A model generated the notes under the pieces. The model worked only from the letters and a program-made list of their open reading frames with translations, did no database searches and had not been told where the DNA came from. This document shows, piece after piece, positions 8,098-18,925 of a DNA stretch of 64,000 bases. Source of the DNA: Streptomyces cinerochromogenes. GTDB lineage: Bacteria > Actinomycetota > Actinomycetes > Streptomycetales > Streptomycetaceae. The stretch's first letter is position 1, and each line of letters opens with the position of its first letter. The translations under genes were made by a program, and so were the position numbers. Location of the stretch: contig NZ_BMRM01000001.1 of assembly GCF_014648635.1 (NCBI RefSeq), forward strand, positions 186,001 through 250,000, read 5' to 3'.

Positions 8098-9207
8098 ATG
8101 CGCAACCGCAGAGCCGCACTCGCCGCGATAGCCGGAGCCGCCTCGCTCGCCCTCACCCTGACCGCCTGCGGCCAGAGCGGCGAGGGCGGCAGCAAGGAGA
8201 AGCCGGGCGACACCAAGGGCGCCACCATCGGCATCGCCATGCCGACCAAGTCCTCCGAGCGCTGGATCTCCGACGGCAAGAACGTCGTCAAGGACCTGGA
8301 GGCCAAGGGCTACAAGACCAAGCTGGTCTACGGCGAGGACGACCCCGAGCAGCAGGTCTCCCAGATCGAGAACCTGATCACGCAGGGCGTCAAGGGCCTG
8401 ATCGTCGCGGCCATCGACAACAAGTCGCTGAACAGCGTGCTCCAGCAGGCCGCGGACGCGCACATCCCGGTCATCTCCTACGACCGGCTGATCCTCGGCA
8501 CCAAGAACGTCGACTACTACGCCTCGTTCGACAACGAGAAGGTCGGCACGCTCCAGGGCCAGTACATCGTGGACAAGCTCGGGCTGGGCAAGGGCAAGAA
8601 GGGCCCGTTCAACATCGAGCTGTTCGCCGGCTCCAACGACGACAACAACACCAAGTACTTCTTCGGCGGCGCCATGAAGGTGCTCCAGCCGTACATCGAC
8701 AAGAAGCAGCTGGTCGTGAAGTCCGGGCAGACCCGGCTGAACCAGGTCGTCACCCTGCGCTGGGACGGCACCACCGCGCAGAAGCGCATGGAGGACATCC
8801 TCACCTCGTCCTACAAGACCGGCCGGGTCGACGCGGTCCTCTCGCCGTACGACGGCATCTCCATCGGCATCCTGTCCGCGCTGAAGTCGGACGGCTACGG
8901 CTCGGGCAGCAAGCCGCTGCCGGTCATCACCGGCCAGGACGCCGAGCTGGCCTCCGTGAAGTCGATCATCTCCGGCCAGCAGACGCAGACCGTCTACAAG
9001 GACCTCCGCAAGCTCGCCGAGGTCGCCGCGTCGATGATGGACGACTCCCTGAAGGGCAAGAAGCCGCAGGTCAACGACACCAAGACCTACGACAACGGGA
9101 CGAAGGTCGTGCCCGCCTACCTGCTCCAGCCGGTGAGCGTCGACAAGTCCAACTACAAGCAGGTCCTGGTCGACGGCGGTTACTACACCGAGGGCGACCT
9201 CAAGTAA
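8098..9207 (+). CDS. chvE: monosaccharide ABC transporter substrate-binding lipoprotein (ChvE type)
   Basis: A 369-residue type I sugar-binding protein. The signal peptide ends in the lipobox LTAC with Cys24, so it is anchored to the outer face of the membrane. The mature part has the two-lobed ribose/galactose-binder pattern: [31 protein letters not shown] and TGQDAEL. ChvE-type binders accept several pentoses and hexoses (galactose, arabinose, xylose, glucose). It is followed by the cognate ATPase and permease, with 34-nt spacing to the ATPase start. In-operon position behind an IclR-like site suggests induction by its own sugar. Confidence 0.93.
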   Translation: MRNRRAALAAIAGAASLALTLTACGQSGEGGSKEKPGDTKGATIGIAMPTKSSERWISDGKNVVKDLEAKGYKTKLVYGEDDPEQQVSQIENLITQGVKGLIVAAIDNKSLNSVLQQAADAHIPVISYDRLILGTKNVDYYASFDNEKVGTLQGQYIVDKLGLGKGKKGPFNIELFAGSNDDNNTKYFFGGAMKVLQPYIDKKQLVVKSGQTRLNQVVTLRWDGTTAQKRMEDILTSSYKTGRVDAVLSPYDGISIGILSALKSDGYGSGSKPLPVITGQDAELASVKSIISGQQTQTVYKDLRKLAEVAASMMDDSLKGKKPQVNDTKTYDNGTKVVPAYLLQPVSVDKSNYKQVLVDGGYYTEGDLK

Positions 9208-9241
9208 CCCGCTCATTTCCTACGGATTGGAAGGCACGACC

Positions 9242-10788
<1,547 letters not shown>

Positions 10789-10792
<4 letters not shown>

Positions 10793-12033
10793 GCACGGAT
10801 GTGACCGCCAAGAGCCCGGCCCCCGCGCCGCCGGGCAGGAGCGGACCGGCCGCCGACGGGGGACTGCTCGGCCTGGTGCTGGCCGGCCTGCGCCGCAACA
10901 TGCGCCAGTACGGCATGCTGATCGCGCTCGGCCTGATCGTGGTCCTCTTCGCGATCTGGACCGACGGGGACCTGCTGCTGCCGCGCAACGTCTCCAACCT
11001 GGTGCTCCAGAACAGCTACATCCTGATCCTCGCGATCGGCATGATGCTGGTGATCATCGCCGGGCACATCGACCTGTCGGTCGGCTCGCTCACGGCGTTC
11101 GTCGGGGCCTTCGCGGCCGTACTGACCGTGCAGCACGGGGTGTCCTGGCCGATCGCGCTGGTGCTGTGCCTGCTGGTGGGCGCCGCGGCCGGCTCGGTCC
11201 AGGGCTATCTGATCGCCTATCTCGGCATACCGTCCTTCATCGTCACCCTCGCCGGGATGCTGCTCTTCCGCGGCCTCACCGAGATCCTCCTCAAGGGGCA
11301 GACCCTCGGCCCGTTCCCGGAGGGGCTGCAGAAGCTCGGCAACGGCTTCCTGCCGGAGGTCGGCCCGGACACCAACTACCACAACCTCACCCTGCTGCTC
11401 GGGCTCGTCCTGATCGCCGCCGTGGTGTGGCAGGAGTTCCGGGACCGCCGCCGCCAGCAGGAGTTCTCCCTGGACGTGCTGCCCACCCGGCTGTTCCTGC
11501 TCAAGCTGACCGCGCTGGTCGCCGCGATCCTCGTCCTCACCCTGCTGCTCGCCAGCTACAAGGGTGCCCCGATCGTGCTGATCATCCTCGGCGCGCTGGT
11601 CGTGGGCTACGGCTACGTCATGCGCAACGCGGTCTTCGGCCGGCACATCTACGCGATCGGCGGCAACCTGCCGGCGGCCAAGCTGTCCGGTGTGAAGGAC
11701 AAGAAGGTCACCTTCTACGTCTTCCTGAACATGGGCGTGCTTGCGGCCCTGGCGGGCATGGTGGTCGCCGCCCGGCTGAACGCGGCCTCGCCGAAGGCGG
11801 GCGTCAACTTCGAACTGGAGGCGATCGCCTCCTCGTTCATCGGCGGCGCGTCCATGAGCGGCGGTGTCGGCACCGTCCTCGGCGCCATCATCGGCGGCCT
11901 CGTCCTCGGCGTGCTGAACAACGGCATGAACCTCCTCAGCGTCGGCACCGACTGGCAGCAGGTCATCAAGGGCCTCGCCCTGCTGGTGGCGGTCGGGTTC
12001 GACGTGTGGAACAAGCGCAAGTCCGGTTCGTAA
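10789..12033 (+). CDS. mmsB: monosaccharide ABC transporter permease (MmsB/GguB type)
   Basis: A 414-residue inner-membrane permease with about ten hydrophobic segments. It carries the CUT2 permease hallmarks GHIDLSVGS (near residue 87), [10 protein letters not shown] and the C-terminal [17 protein letters not shown]. It would form a homodimeric channel energised by the upstream ATPase. The ATG overlaps the ATPase stop by 4 bp, and the epimerase gene starts 26 bp after it, so the four transport and epimerase genes are one operon. Confidence 0.93.
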
Positions 12034-12059
12034 AGCGCCCAGACAACGGAGCCGCACTC

Positions 12060-13208
12060 ATGGAACTGAACAGACGCACGGTCATAGCGGGAGCAGCCGC
12101 GGCGGGCCTTGCCGCCACCGCCCTCGGCGGCACTGCCGAAGCCGCCTCGGGAAGGAAGCCGGTGAAGGAACTCTTCGGCACGCTCGCCGACGGCACGAAG
12201 GTGTACCGCTGGTCGCTGGCGAACGGCGGCACCCGGCTGAAGGTGCTGTCCTACGGCGGCATCGTCCAGACCCTGGAGATCCCCGACCGGCACGGCCGGC
12301 ACGCCAACGTGGTCGCCGGGTTCGACAACCTCGCCGACTACGCCGCGAAGAGCCCGTACTTCGGCGCGCTGATCGGCCGGTACGGCAACCGCATCGGCAA
12401 GGGGCGGTTCACGCTGGACGGGACGTCGTACCAGCTCTCCGTGAACGACGGCGACAACAGCCTGCACGGCGGGGCCAAGGGCTTCGACAAGCGCGTGTGG
12501 GACGTGGAGCCGTTCACCCGGGGCACCGACGTCGGCCTGCACCTGCACTACACGAGCGTCGACGGGGAGATGGGCTACCCGGGCACGTTGCGGACGAAGG
12601 TGACGTACACCCTCACCCGGCACGGCGACTGGCGCATCGACTACGAGGCCACCACCGACAAGGCCACCGTCGTCAACCTCACCAGTCACGTCTACTGGAA
12701 CCTGTCCGGCGAGGGCAGCGGCACGATCGAGGACCACGAACTCACGATCGCCGCCGCCCGCTACACCCCCACCGACTCCGGGCTGATCCCCACCGGGGAG
12801 TTGGCGAAGGTGGCGGGCACCCCGTTCGACTTCCGGCACGCCAAGCCGATCGGCCGGGACATCCGCGCCGGGCACGAGCAGCAGGTGCAGGCCAAGGGGT
12901 ACGACCACAACTGGGTGCTGGACAAGGGGATCACGTCTCGGCCCGAGCACGTCGCGACCCTGCGCGACCCGCGCTCCGGCCGCACCCTGAGGATCGCCAC
13001 CACCGAGCCGGGACTGCAGTTCTACTCCGGCAACTTCCTCGACGGGACGCTCACCGGCACCGGCGGCCGCACCTACCGGCAGGGCGACGCCCTGTGCCTG
13101 GAGACGCAGCACTTCCCGGACTCGCCGAACCACGCGGAGTTCCCGTCGACGGTGCTCAGGCCGGGGCGGACGTACCGGACGTCGACCCTCCACACCTTCG
13201 GCGCGTGA
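12060..13208 (+). CDS. secreted aldose 1-epimerase (galactose mutarotase family)
   Basis: A 382-residue mutarotase that interconverts alpha and beta anomers of aldoses. It starts with a twin-arginine signal (NRRTVIAGAAAAG, cleavage near residues 28-30), so it acts outside the cell, supplying the anomer used by the importer. Family motifs: SYGGIVQTLE, GRYGNRIGKG, the catalytic-His region NLTSHVYWNLSG near residue 208, and YDHNWVL near residue 282. The ATG at 12060 follows GGAG and sits 26 bp after the permease stop, fixing the start well inside a longer open frame. Confidence 0.92.
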   Translation: MELNRRTVIAGAAAAGLAATALGGTAEAASGRKPVKELFGTLADGTKVYRWSLANGGTRLKVLSYGGIVQTLEIPDRHGRHANVVAGFDNLADYAAKSPYFGALIGRYGNRIGKGRFTLDGTSYQLSVNDGDNSLHGGAKGFDKRVWDVEPFTRGTDVGLHLHYTSVDGEMGYPGTLRTKVTYTLTRHGDWRIDYEATTDKATVVNLTSHVYWNLSGEGSGTIEDHELTIAAARYTPTDSGLIPTGELAKVAGTPFDFRHAKPIGRDIRAGHEQQVQAKGYDHNWVLDKGITSRPEHVATLRDPRSGRTLRIATTEPGLQFYSGNFLDGTLTGTGGRTYRQGDALCLETQHFPDSPNHAEFPSTVLRPGRTYRTSTLHTFGA

Positions 13209-13258
13209 ACCGGCTCACACAGCGGACGAGTTGAACACCACTGCCGTCCCCTCCGTAT

Positions 13259-13298
13259 CGAAGGGCGGCCCGTGCTCCCCCGCACGGGCCACCCTTCG
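13259..13298 (+). terminator. long hairpin between epimerase and aminotransferase genes
   Basis: Arms CGAAGGG and GGCCCGTGC (13259-13275) pair with 13282-13298 over 16 bp with one C/A mismatch and a 6-nt loop. No T tract follows. It lies only 2 nt before the GGAGG of the next gene, so it could end the sugar operon or act as a leader structure of the aminotransferase mRNA. Confidence 0.6.
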
Positions 13299-13310
13299 AC
13301 GGAGGTTCCC

Positions 13311-15092
13311 TTGCCTGACAACGTCACCTCGTTGTTCCGCAACACCGCCGCGCACAGCCCTTCGATGGCGGCGCTGACGCGGGAGAGCGACGGGTCGGGC
13401 CCGGTGGACTTCTGCATCCCGTGCAACCCCTACTTCCCCACTCCCGCCATGTTCGAGGAGATGGGCGCCCGGCTGCGCGAGATCGTCACGTACTACCCCA
13501 GCGGCGCCGACACCATCACCGCGGAACTGTGCGACCTGCTCCAGCTCCCGCCGCAGTGCGTGGCGATGGGCAACGGCTCGACCGAGCTGATCACCTGGAT
13601 CGACCACCTCCTGGTCCGTGAGTCCCTGGCGATACCGGTCCCCACCTTCGGCCGCTGGACCGACCAGCCGATGGAGACCGGCAAGCGGGTCGACATGTTC
13701 CCGCTCCAGGAGGCGAACGGCTTCGCCCTCGACCTCGCCCAGTACGCCGAGTTCATCCGCAGCCGGGGCACCCGGGTGGCCGTGATCTGCAACCCGAACA
13801 ACCCCGACGGCGGCTATCTGCGCCGGCAGCAGGTGGTGCAGTTCATGGACGCCATGGCGGACCTCGACCTGGTCGTGGTCGACGAGTCGTTCCTGGAGTT
13901 CGCCGACGCGGAGGCCGAGCCGAGCGTCGTCCAGGAGGCCATGCTCCGCCCCAACGTGATCGTCCTGCGCAGCCTCGGCAAGAACTTCGGCCTGCACGGC
14001 ATCCGCTTCGGCTACCTCGTCGCCAACCCGGCGCTCGCGGGCAGGGTCCGCTCGATGCTGCCGAAGTGGAACCTCAACTCCTTCGCCGAGCACGTGGTGT
14101 TCATGCTGAAGGAGCACGGCGCCGAGTACGCGCAGAGCCTCCAGCAGGTCCGCCGCGACCGCCTGGAGATGGCCAGCCACCTCTCCGCGCTCCCCGGCCT
14201 CACCGTCTACCCCTCCCAGGGCAACTTCCTCTTCGTACGGCTGCCCGTCGGCGCCGAGGGCACGGTGGTACGGGACCGGATGCTCACCGAGCACCGGATC
14301 CTGGTCCGCGAGTGCGGCAACAAGATCGGATCCTCCAGCCGCTTCCTGCGGCTCGTGGTGCGCCCCCAGGTCGACGTGCGTCGCCTGGTGTCCGGCCTGG
14401 AACAGGTGCTCTACGGGCCCAGGAGGGGAGCCGCCGTACCCGAGCCGGGCACCGGGACCAGCTACAGCTCGGGTACGGCGGCGGTCGACCGGCTGGTCAG
14501 CGAGACCAACGGGGCCGGAATGCGGCTCACCCCGGCCGGCCCCGCTCCCGCCGCCGGCACCGGCATGCCGCTCCCCGCCGCCGTCACCCCGACCGGCGGC
14601 AGGATGCCGATGCCGGCGGCAGCCCAGCCGATGCCGACGGCGGCCCAGCCGATGGCGGCGGCGGTCCGACCGGCCCCAGCTCCGGCACCGGCACCGGCCC
14701 CGCAACCGGCCTTCACCCCGACACCCCCACCGGCGCAGGCGCCGACCCCGGCCCCGGCGCCTGTGCCCACACCAGCCCCCGCCCCGGCTCCCGCGCCTGC
14801 CCCTGCGCCCGCACCGTTGGCTCCGGCGGCGATGACCCCCGCGGCGATGACCCCTGCGCCGTTGGCCCCCGCGCCCGTCCCGGCCGCCGCCCCCGCCGTG
14901 GCACCCGCCCCCGCCGTGGCCCTCGCGCCCACCCCGCCCGGTGTTCCGGCCCGCGGCGGGCTCACCGCGGCCCAGGTCCGCGGGATGACGGCCCCGGCCC
15001 CCGCCGCCGGTCTGACCCCGGCACCCGCGACGGGCTGGCCCAACGCCCAGAGCTGGCCCAACGCGGCGGGCGCGGGTCAGGCGGCGGGCTGA
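13311..15092 (+). CDS. PLP-dependent aminotransferase with long Pro/Ala-rich tail
   Basis: A 593-residue protein. Residues ~1-380 are a fold-type I class I/II aminotransferase of the histidinol-phosphate aminotransferase/CobD type: CNPNNPDGGYL near residue 162, VVDESFLEF (PLP-contacting Asp) and the Schiff-base lysine in SLGKNFGLHG near residue 224, then Arg-containing RFLRLVVRP. Residues ~385-593 are a disordered tail rich in Pro, Ala and Met (AAQPMP, PAPAPAPAP runs), unusual for the family. The TTG at 13311 is chosen because GGAGG sits 5 nt upstream. The substrate is unknown; a dedicated histidine-pathway role is unlikely outside a his operon. Confidence 0.85.
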   Translation: MPDNVTSLFRNTAAHSPSMAALTRESDGSGPVDFCIPCNPYFPTPAMFEEMGARLREIVTYYPSGADTITAELCDLLQLPPQCVAMGNGSTELITWIDHLLVRESLAIPVPTFGRWTDQPMETGKRVDMFPLQEANGFALDLAQYAEFIRSRGTRVAVICNPNNPDGGYLRRQQVVQFMDAMADLDLVVVDESFLEFADAEAEPSVVQEAMLRPNVIVLRSLGKNFGLHGIRFGYLVANPALAGRVRSMLPKWNLNSFAEHVVFMLKEHGAEYAQSLQQVRRDRLEMASHLSALPGLTVYPSQGNFLFVRLPVGAEGTVVRDRMLTEHRILVRECGNKIGSSSRFLRLVVRPQVDVRRLVSGLEQVLYGPRRGAAVPEPGTGTSYSSGTAAVDRLVSETNGAGMRLTPAGPAPAAGTGMPLPAAVTPTGGRMPMPAAAQPMPTAAQPMAAAVRPAPAPAPAPAPQPAFTPTPPPAQAPTPAPAPVPTPAPAPAPAPAPAPAPLAPAAMTPAAMTPAPLAPAPVPAAAPAVAPAPAVALAPTPPGVPARGGLTAAQVRGMTAPAPAAGLTPAPATGWPNAQSWPNAAGAGQAAG

Positions 15093-15120
15093 GAGCCGTA
15101 CGGGGAGCGAGGGCCGGGCG

Positions 15121-15477
15121 TCAGAGGAGGAGCAGGAGCAGCGCGGCCATGGCGGTGGTGAGGGCGGCGCACACCGCCAGGGTGACGCCCAGGCAGCGGC
15201 GGCGCAGCTCCTGGTAGCGCTGCTCGTACTCGGCGCGCAGGGACACACAGCGGGCCGCGATGCGTTCGAGGTCGGCCTTGGCCCGCTGCAGGCTGTCGGC
15301 GACGTAGTGCTGCTCGATCTGCTCGCGCTGGGCCGTCGTCATCCAGTCCAGGGGGCCGGTGAACTCCCGGGCCCGCCGCTCCGCCTCGGCGATCCGGGCC
15401 TGCCACAGCAGATAGCCCTCCACCTCGTTGCCGAGGTCGCCGCCGGCGCCGGCCCCCTGCTTGGGCAGACCGCTCAC
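15121..15477 (-). CDS. tail-anchored helical protein coupled to ctaD
   Basis: A 118-residue protein. Residues ~15-95 are charged and predicted coiled coil ([35 protein letters not shown]), followed by one C-terminal membrane segment (residues ~97-118, ending in LLLLLL). This is the pattern of a tail-anchored membrane protein with its bulk in the cytoplasm. The GTG start overlaps the ctaD stop (GTGA, 15474-15477), so its production is coupled to oxidase subunit I. I do not recognise a named family. An assembly or accessory role for this second oxidase is plausible but inferred. Confidence 0.8.
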   Translation of the reverse strand: MSGLPKQGAGAGGDLGNEVEGYLLWQARIAEAERRAREFTGPLDWMTTAQREQIEQHYVADSLQRAKADLERIAARCVSLRAEYEQRYQELRRRCLGVTLAVCAALTTAMAALLLLLL

Positions 15478-17198
15478 CCGTGGCCCCGGTCGCCGGTGCC
15501 CGGCAGCGCGTAGGCCTCCTGCTCCCGCAGGGCGATGTCCGGGTGGTGCAGGTCGAACGCCGGGGACTCGCTGCGGATCCGCGGCAGGGTGACGAAGTTG
15601 TGCCGCGGCGGCGGGCAGGAGGTCGCCCACTCCAGCGAGCGGCCGTAGCCCCACGGGTCGTCCACGCCGACCGGGGTGCCGTACTTGGCGGTCTTCCAGA
15701 CGTTGTAGAGGAACGGCAGGATCGACAGGCCGAGCAGGAAGGAGCTGATGGTCGACACCGTGTTCAGCGCGGTGAAGCCGTCGACGGCGAGGTAGTCGGC
15801 GTAGCGGCGCGGCATGCCCTCGGCGCCCAGCCAGTGCTGGACCAGGAAGGTGCCGTGGAAGCCCACGAACAGCGTCCAGAAGGTGATCTTGCCGAGGCGC
15901 TCGTCCAGCATCTTGCCCGTGAACTTCGGCCACCAGAAGTGGAAACCGGCGAACATCGCGAACACGACCGTGCCGAAGACGACGTAGTGGAAGTGGGCCA
16001 CCACGAAGTACGAGTCCGAGACGTGGAAGTCCATGGGCGGCGAGGCCAGGATGACGCCGGTGAGTCCGCCGAAGAGGAAGGTCACGAGGAAGCCGGCGGC
16101 CCACAGCATCGGTGTCTCGAAACTCAGGGAGCCCTTCCACATCGTGCCGATCCAGTTGAAGAACTTCACACCGGTCGGGACCGCGATCAGGAAGGTCATG
16201 AAGGAGAAGAACGGCAGCAGCACACCGCCGGTGACGTACATGTGGTGGGCCCACACGGTGACGGACAGGCCGGCGATCGCGATGGTCGCGGCCACGAGTC
16301 CCATGTAGCCGAAGATCGGCTTGCGGGAGAACACCGGGATGATCTCGGTGACGATGCCGAAGAACGGCAGGGCGATGATGTACACCTCCGGGTGGCCGAA
16401 GAACCAGAAGAGGTGCTGCCACAGCAGGGATCCGCCGTTGGCGGGGTCGTACACGTGGGCGCCGAAGATGCGGTCCGCCGCGAGGGCGAACAGGGCGGCC
16501 GCCAGCACCGGGAAGGCCAGCAGGACCAGGACACCGGTCAGCAGCACGTTCCAGGTGAAGATCGGCATGCGGAACATGGCCATGCCGGGGGCGCGCATGC
16601 AGACGATCGTGGTGATGAAGTTGACGGCGCCGAGGATGGTGCCGAAGCCGGAGAAGGCCAGCCCCAGGATCCACAGGTTCGCGCCGACCTGGGGGCTGCG
16701 GATCGCGTCCGACAGGGGGGTGTACGCGAACCAGCCGAAGTCGGCCGCGCCCTCGGGGGTGAGGAAGCCGCCGACGGCGATGAGCGAGCCGAAGAGGTAG
16801 AGCCAGTAGGCGAACATGTTCAGCCGCGGGAAGGCGACGTCCGGGGCGCCGATCTGGAGCGGCATGATCCAGTTCGTGAACCCGGCGAACAGCGGGGTGG
16901 CGAACATCAGCAGCATCACGGTGCCGTGCATCGTGAACAGCTGGTTGTACTGCTCGTTCGAGATCAGCTGCAGGCCGGGGCGGGCCAGCTCGGCCCGGAG
17001 GATCAGCGCCATCACGCCGCCGGCCAGGAAGAACGCGAACGACGTCGACAGGTACAGCGTGCCGATCGTCTTGTGGTCGGTGGTGGTCAGCCACCTCACG
17101 ATCACGTTGCCGGGCTGTTTGCGCCGCAGCGGCAGCTCGTTCTCGTACGAGTCCTCGGCTGCCGTCGCCCCGTCCTGGGGTTCGTTGAGGATGCTCAC
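15474..17198 (-). CDS. ctaD: cytochrome c oxidase subunit I (aa3 type)
   Basis: A 574-residue heme-copper oxidase subunit I with twelve membrane helices, carrying low-spin heme a and the heme a3-CuB centre that reduces oxygen and pumps protons. The conserved histidines appear in HGTVMLL, the CuB motif HPEVYI and the helix X pair HFHYVVF. I chose the GTG at 17198 because the product then begins VSILNEPQ, as I recall for Streptomyces CtaD; a longer frame reaches 17258. Subunits II, III and the bc1 genes are absent nearby, so this is an orphan, probably second, copy that must use subunits encoded elsewhere. Confidence 0.95.
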   Translation of the reverse strand: MSILNEPQDGATAAEDSYENELPLRRKQPGNVIVRWLTTTDHKTIGTLYLSTSFAFFLAGGVMALILRAELARPGLQLISNEQYNQLFTMHGTVMLLMFATPLFAGFTNWIMPLQIGAPDVAFPRLNMFAYWLYLFGSLIAVGGFLTPEGAADFGWFAYTPLSDAIRSPQVGANLWILGLAFSGFGTILGAVNFITTIVCMRAPGMAMFRMPIFTWNVLLTGVLVLLAFPVLAAALFALAADRIFGAHVYDPANGGSLLWQHLFWFFGHPEVYIIALPFFGIVTEIIPVFSRKPIFGYMGLVAATIAIAGLSVTVWAHHMYVTGGVLLPFFSFMTFLIAVPTGVKFFNWIGTMWKGSLSFETPMLWAAGFLVTFLFGGLTGVILASPPMDFHVSDSYFVVAHFHYVVFGTVVFAMFAGFHFWWPKFTGKMLDERLGKITFWTLFVGFHGTFLVQHWLGAEGMPRRYADYLAVDGFTALNTVSTISSFLLGLSILPFLYNVWKTAKYGTPVGVDDPWGYGRSLEWATSCPPPRHNFVTLPRIRSESPAFDLHHPDIALREQEAYALPGTGDRGHG

Positions 17199-17576
17199 AG
17201 GTCGTCCGTCTCCCGATGCTCGCCGTCCGCCCACGCCATGGCGCCGGTCACCCGCCATCCTGGCCGCGCGACGGCGGCGGGGACGCCCAGAGCGGCCGAG
17301 GCACGGCCGTTGGGATGACGGATGTACCCGTTCGGAGCAGCGGACGGGCCGGTCCGCCCGGCGCCGCGGCGCGCTTGGTAGGTTCGCGCGGATGTCGGTG
17401 ACGACGAACCCGGGAGGTCCTGGCGGCGGAGCCGACGCGGTGCGTGGACGCCGTCCGGGAGGGGGTCGCGGCCCTCGGTGCGGGGAGACCTGTGAGCACC
17501 TCCGAACCGGCCTGGTTCAAGAGGTGACCGTCGGGCCGCTCGCTCCGGGCAAGCGGCCCGAGACCTTCCACCCCGC
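17199..17576. other. intergenic region with a possible DUF397 remnant
   Basis: A 378-bp gap between ctaD and the DUF4360 gene. The only thing seen is an 11-codon frame (GTG 17492 to TGA 17527) behind GGGGAG, reading [11 protein letters not shown] if the GTG is Met. It resembles the first residues of DUF397 proteins, cut short after the AWFK motif. It could be gene decay or chance. No convincing promoter or terminator is visible. Confidence 0.3.
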
Positions 17577-18230
17577 TCAGGAGGCCGGGCGGCACTCCTT
17601 CCACGCCAGGTGGTACACCGTGCTGATGTCCCCGTCCGTCGAGTCCATCGTCATGAAGCTGACCTTGTCGGGGGTCACGGTGCCCGCGTTCACGCGGAGT
17701 TCGGTGTTGATGTTGAAGTTGCGGAGGACCCCGCAGGGGGCCCAGACCAGCTGGGCCCAGTCCGTGGAGTCGGTGGCCTGCCAGTCGTCGTTGTAGGGGC
17801 CGTTGTACGGGTGGGTCCTGGGGACCGTCTGGGACGAGCCCTGGAAGTAGTACGACGCCTTCTGCGTGGCGGTGGCGCCCCGCTGGAGCGAGGCGAAGCC
17901 CCGGTAGTCGGCGCTGGCTATCGCGTAGGTGAAGCCCTGGGGGACGTGGACCACCAGGTTGAGCTGGCAGTTCCTGCGGAAGGCCGTGGGGTCGGAGTTG
18001 CCGCCGGCCTGGGCCAGGTAGGCGCTGTACGTGACCGTGAACGCCGTGTTGTCCGGCGACACCGCCACGGCGGCCGTACCGGCGGGACAGCCCGAGCCGT
18101 TCACCGTGGCGACGTCGATGACGATCTTGTCCGGGGGCGGGTCGTCGAAGGGTGACGAGCCCTGGGCGGGCGCTAGTGCGGTGGTGAGCAGGGCGGCCAC
18201 TGCGCCGCCCATGAGGAGTCCACCAACCAT
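17577..18230 (-). CDS. secreted DUF4360 protein
   Basis: A 217-residue exported protein. The Sec signal peptide (MVGGLLMGGAVAALLTTALAPAQG) should be cut near residue 24. The mature domain fits DUF4360: IDVATVNGSGCPAGTAAVAVSPD at its start, paired cysteines (one in GSGCP, one in RRNC, one in APCG, one in KECR), and a beta-rich body. Function of the family is unknown. The ATG at 18230 follows GGGAGAGA; an upstream in-frame ATG at 18284 would spoil the signal peptide. It stands alone, flanked by non-coding stretches. Confidence 0.88.
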   Translation of the reverse strand: MVGGLLMGGAVAALLTTALAPAQGSSPFDDPPPDKIVIDVATVNGSGCPAGTAAVAVSPDNTAFTVTYSAYLAQAGGNSDPTAFRRNCQLNLVVHVPQGFTYAIASADYRGFASLQRGATATQKASYYFQGSSQTVPRTHPYNGPYNDDWQATDSTDWAQLVWAPCGVLRNFNINTELRVNAGTVTPDKVSFMTMDSTDGDISTVYHLAWKECRPAS

Positions 18231-18423
18231 GGGTCTCTCCCGGTTGTCGAGTGGGGGGTGCCGCCTCCGCCCGTAACGGTTCAAAGGTGAAAGACTTGTG
18301 CGTCACCTGTGAAGCCGTGGTGGAGGCGTGGGTAGCGTAGGGACCCCCGCCCGGGGCCGGGAGAGCGAACTCCGGCCATTCACGGCCCGCCCGGAATCGC
18401 CCCGTTGGACCTGTTCGCCCCTG

Positions 18424-18624
18424 TCAGCCCTGGAGGCGTGTGGGGAGCAGCGTCCGCAGCGACGTGACGGGGTGGCCCACTTCGAGGGAGCCGAGGAGGG
18501 CGTTCAGGAGGGCGCCGCCGGGGACGGAGGCGGGCGGGGCGGGGCGCTGGGCGGCCTCGGCGGCGGGGGCGGCGGCCAGCAGGGCGGCGGCCAGGACGGT
18601 GACGCAGGCGAGCTTCTTGATCAT
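18424..18624 (-). CDS. small secreted peptide
   Basis: A 66-residue protein that starts MIKKLACVTVLAAALLAAAP with a clear signal peptide (cleavage near AEA-A at residue 24), leaving a mature peptide of about 42 residues (RPAPPASVPGGALLNALLG...). The mature part has no cysteine, so it is not chaplin- or rodlin-like in the strict sense. Leu/Val spacing suggests an amphipathic helix. The ATG at 18624 has GGTAAGG upstream. Function unknown; no family recognised. Confidence 0.65.
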   Translation of the reverse strand: MIKKLACVTVLAAALLAAAPAAEAAQRPAPPASVPGGALLNALLGSLEVGHPVTSLRTLLPTRLQG

Positions 18625-18925
18625 GGCCTTACCAACGACCGGGCCCCCCGGGGGAAACCTCCCCGTCCCCCTAGTGGACGAGCGGCGGGCCTCCGCATCC
18701 GCGCGGGACCGGGACGCCGGGTCCTCCGGGGCGTGTGCGGGAGGGCCCGTACGGTGGCGATTTCCCCTGCCTTCACCGGACCGTTACCCTGCCGTACGGC
18801 CAGCTCCGGTACCGCCCGTACCGCGTAATCCGCCCGCGCCGAGAACCCATGGGTCCATAGCGGGGCGTGCCCGTGTGGAGAATGGCCGGACCGCGCCCCC
18901 GTAAGATCGCCCGGGAGGATCCACC
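18625..18925. other. intergenic region upstream of the GH35 gene
   Basis: About 300 bp of divergent intergenic DNA. It contains a short GGGCCCCCCGGGGG palindromic run near 18640-18655, but no recognisable operator, riboswitch or small gene. The 16-bp IclR-like motif found at four other sugar genes is absent here. Confidence 0.5.

Noticed and set aside
16816..17796. Plus-strand frame spanning the ctaD start and the DUF4360 gene
   Set aside because: Antisense to ctaD and to the DUF4360 gene; no domain and no ribosome-binding site.
17390..17796. Plus-strand frame starting MSVTTNPGG
   Set aside because: Runs antisense into the DUF4360 gene and shows Gly/Arg-rich composition typical of frame shadows.
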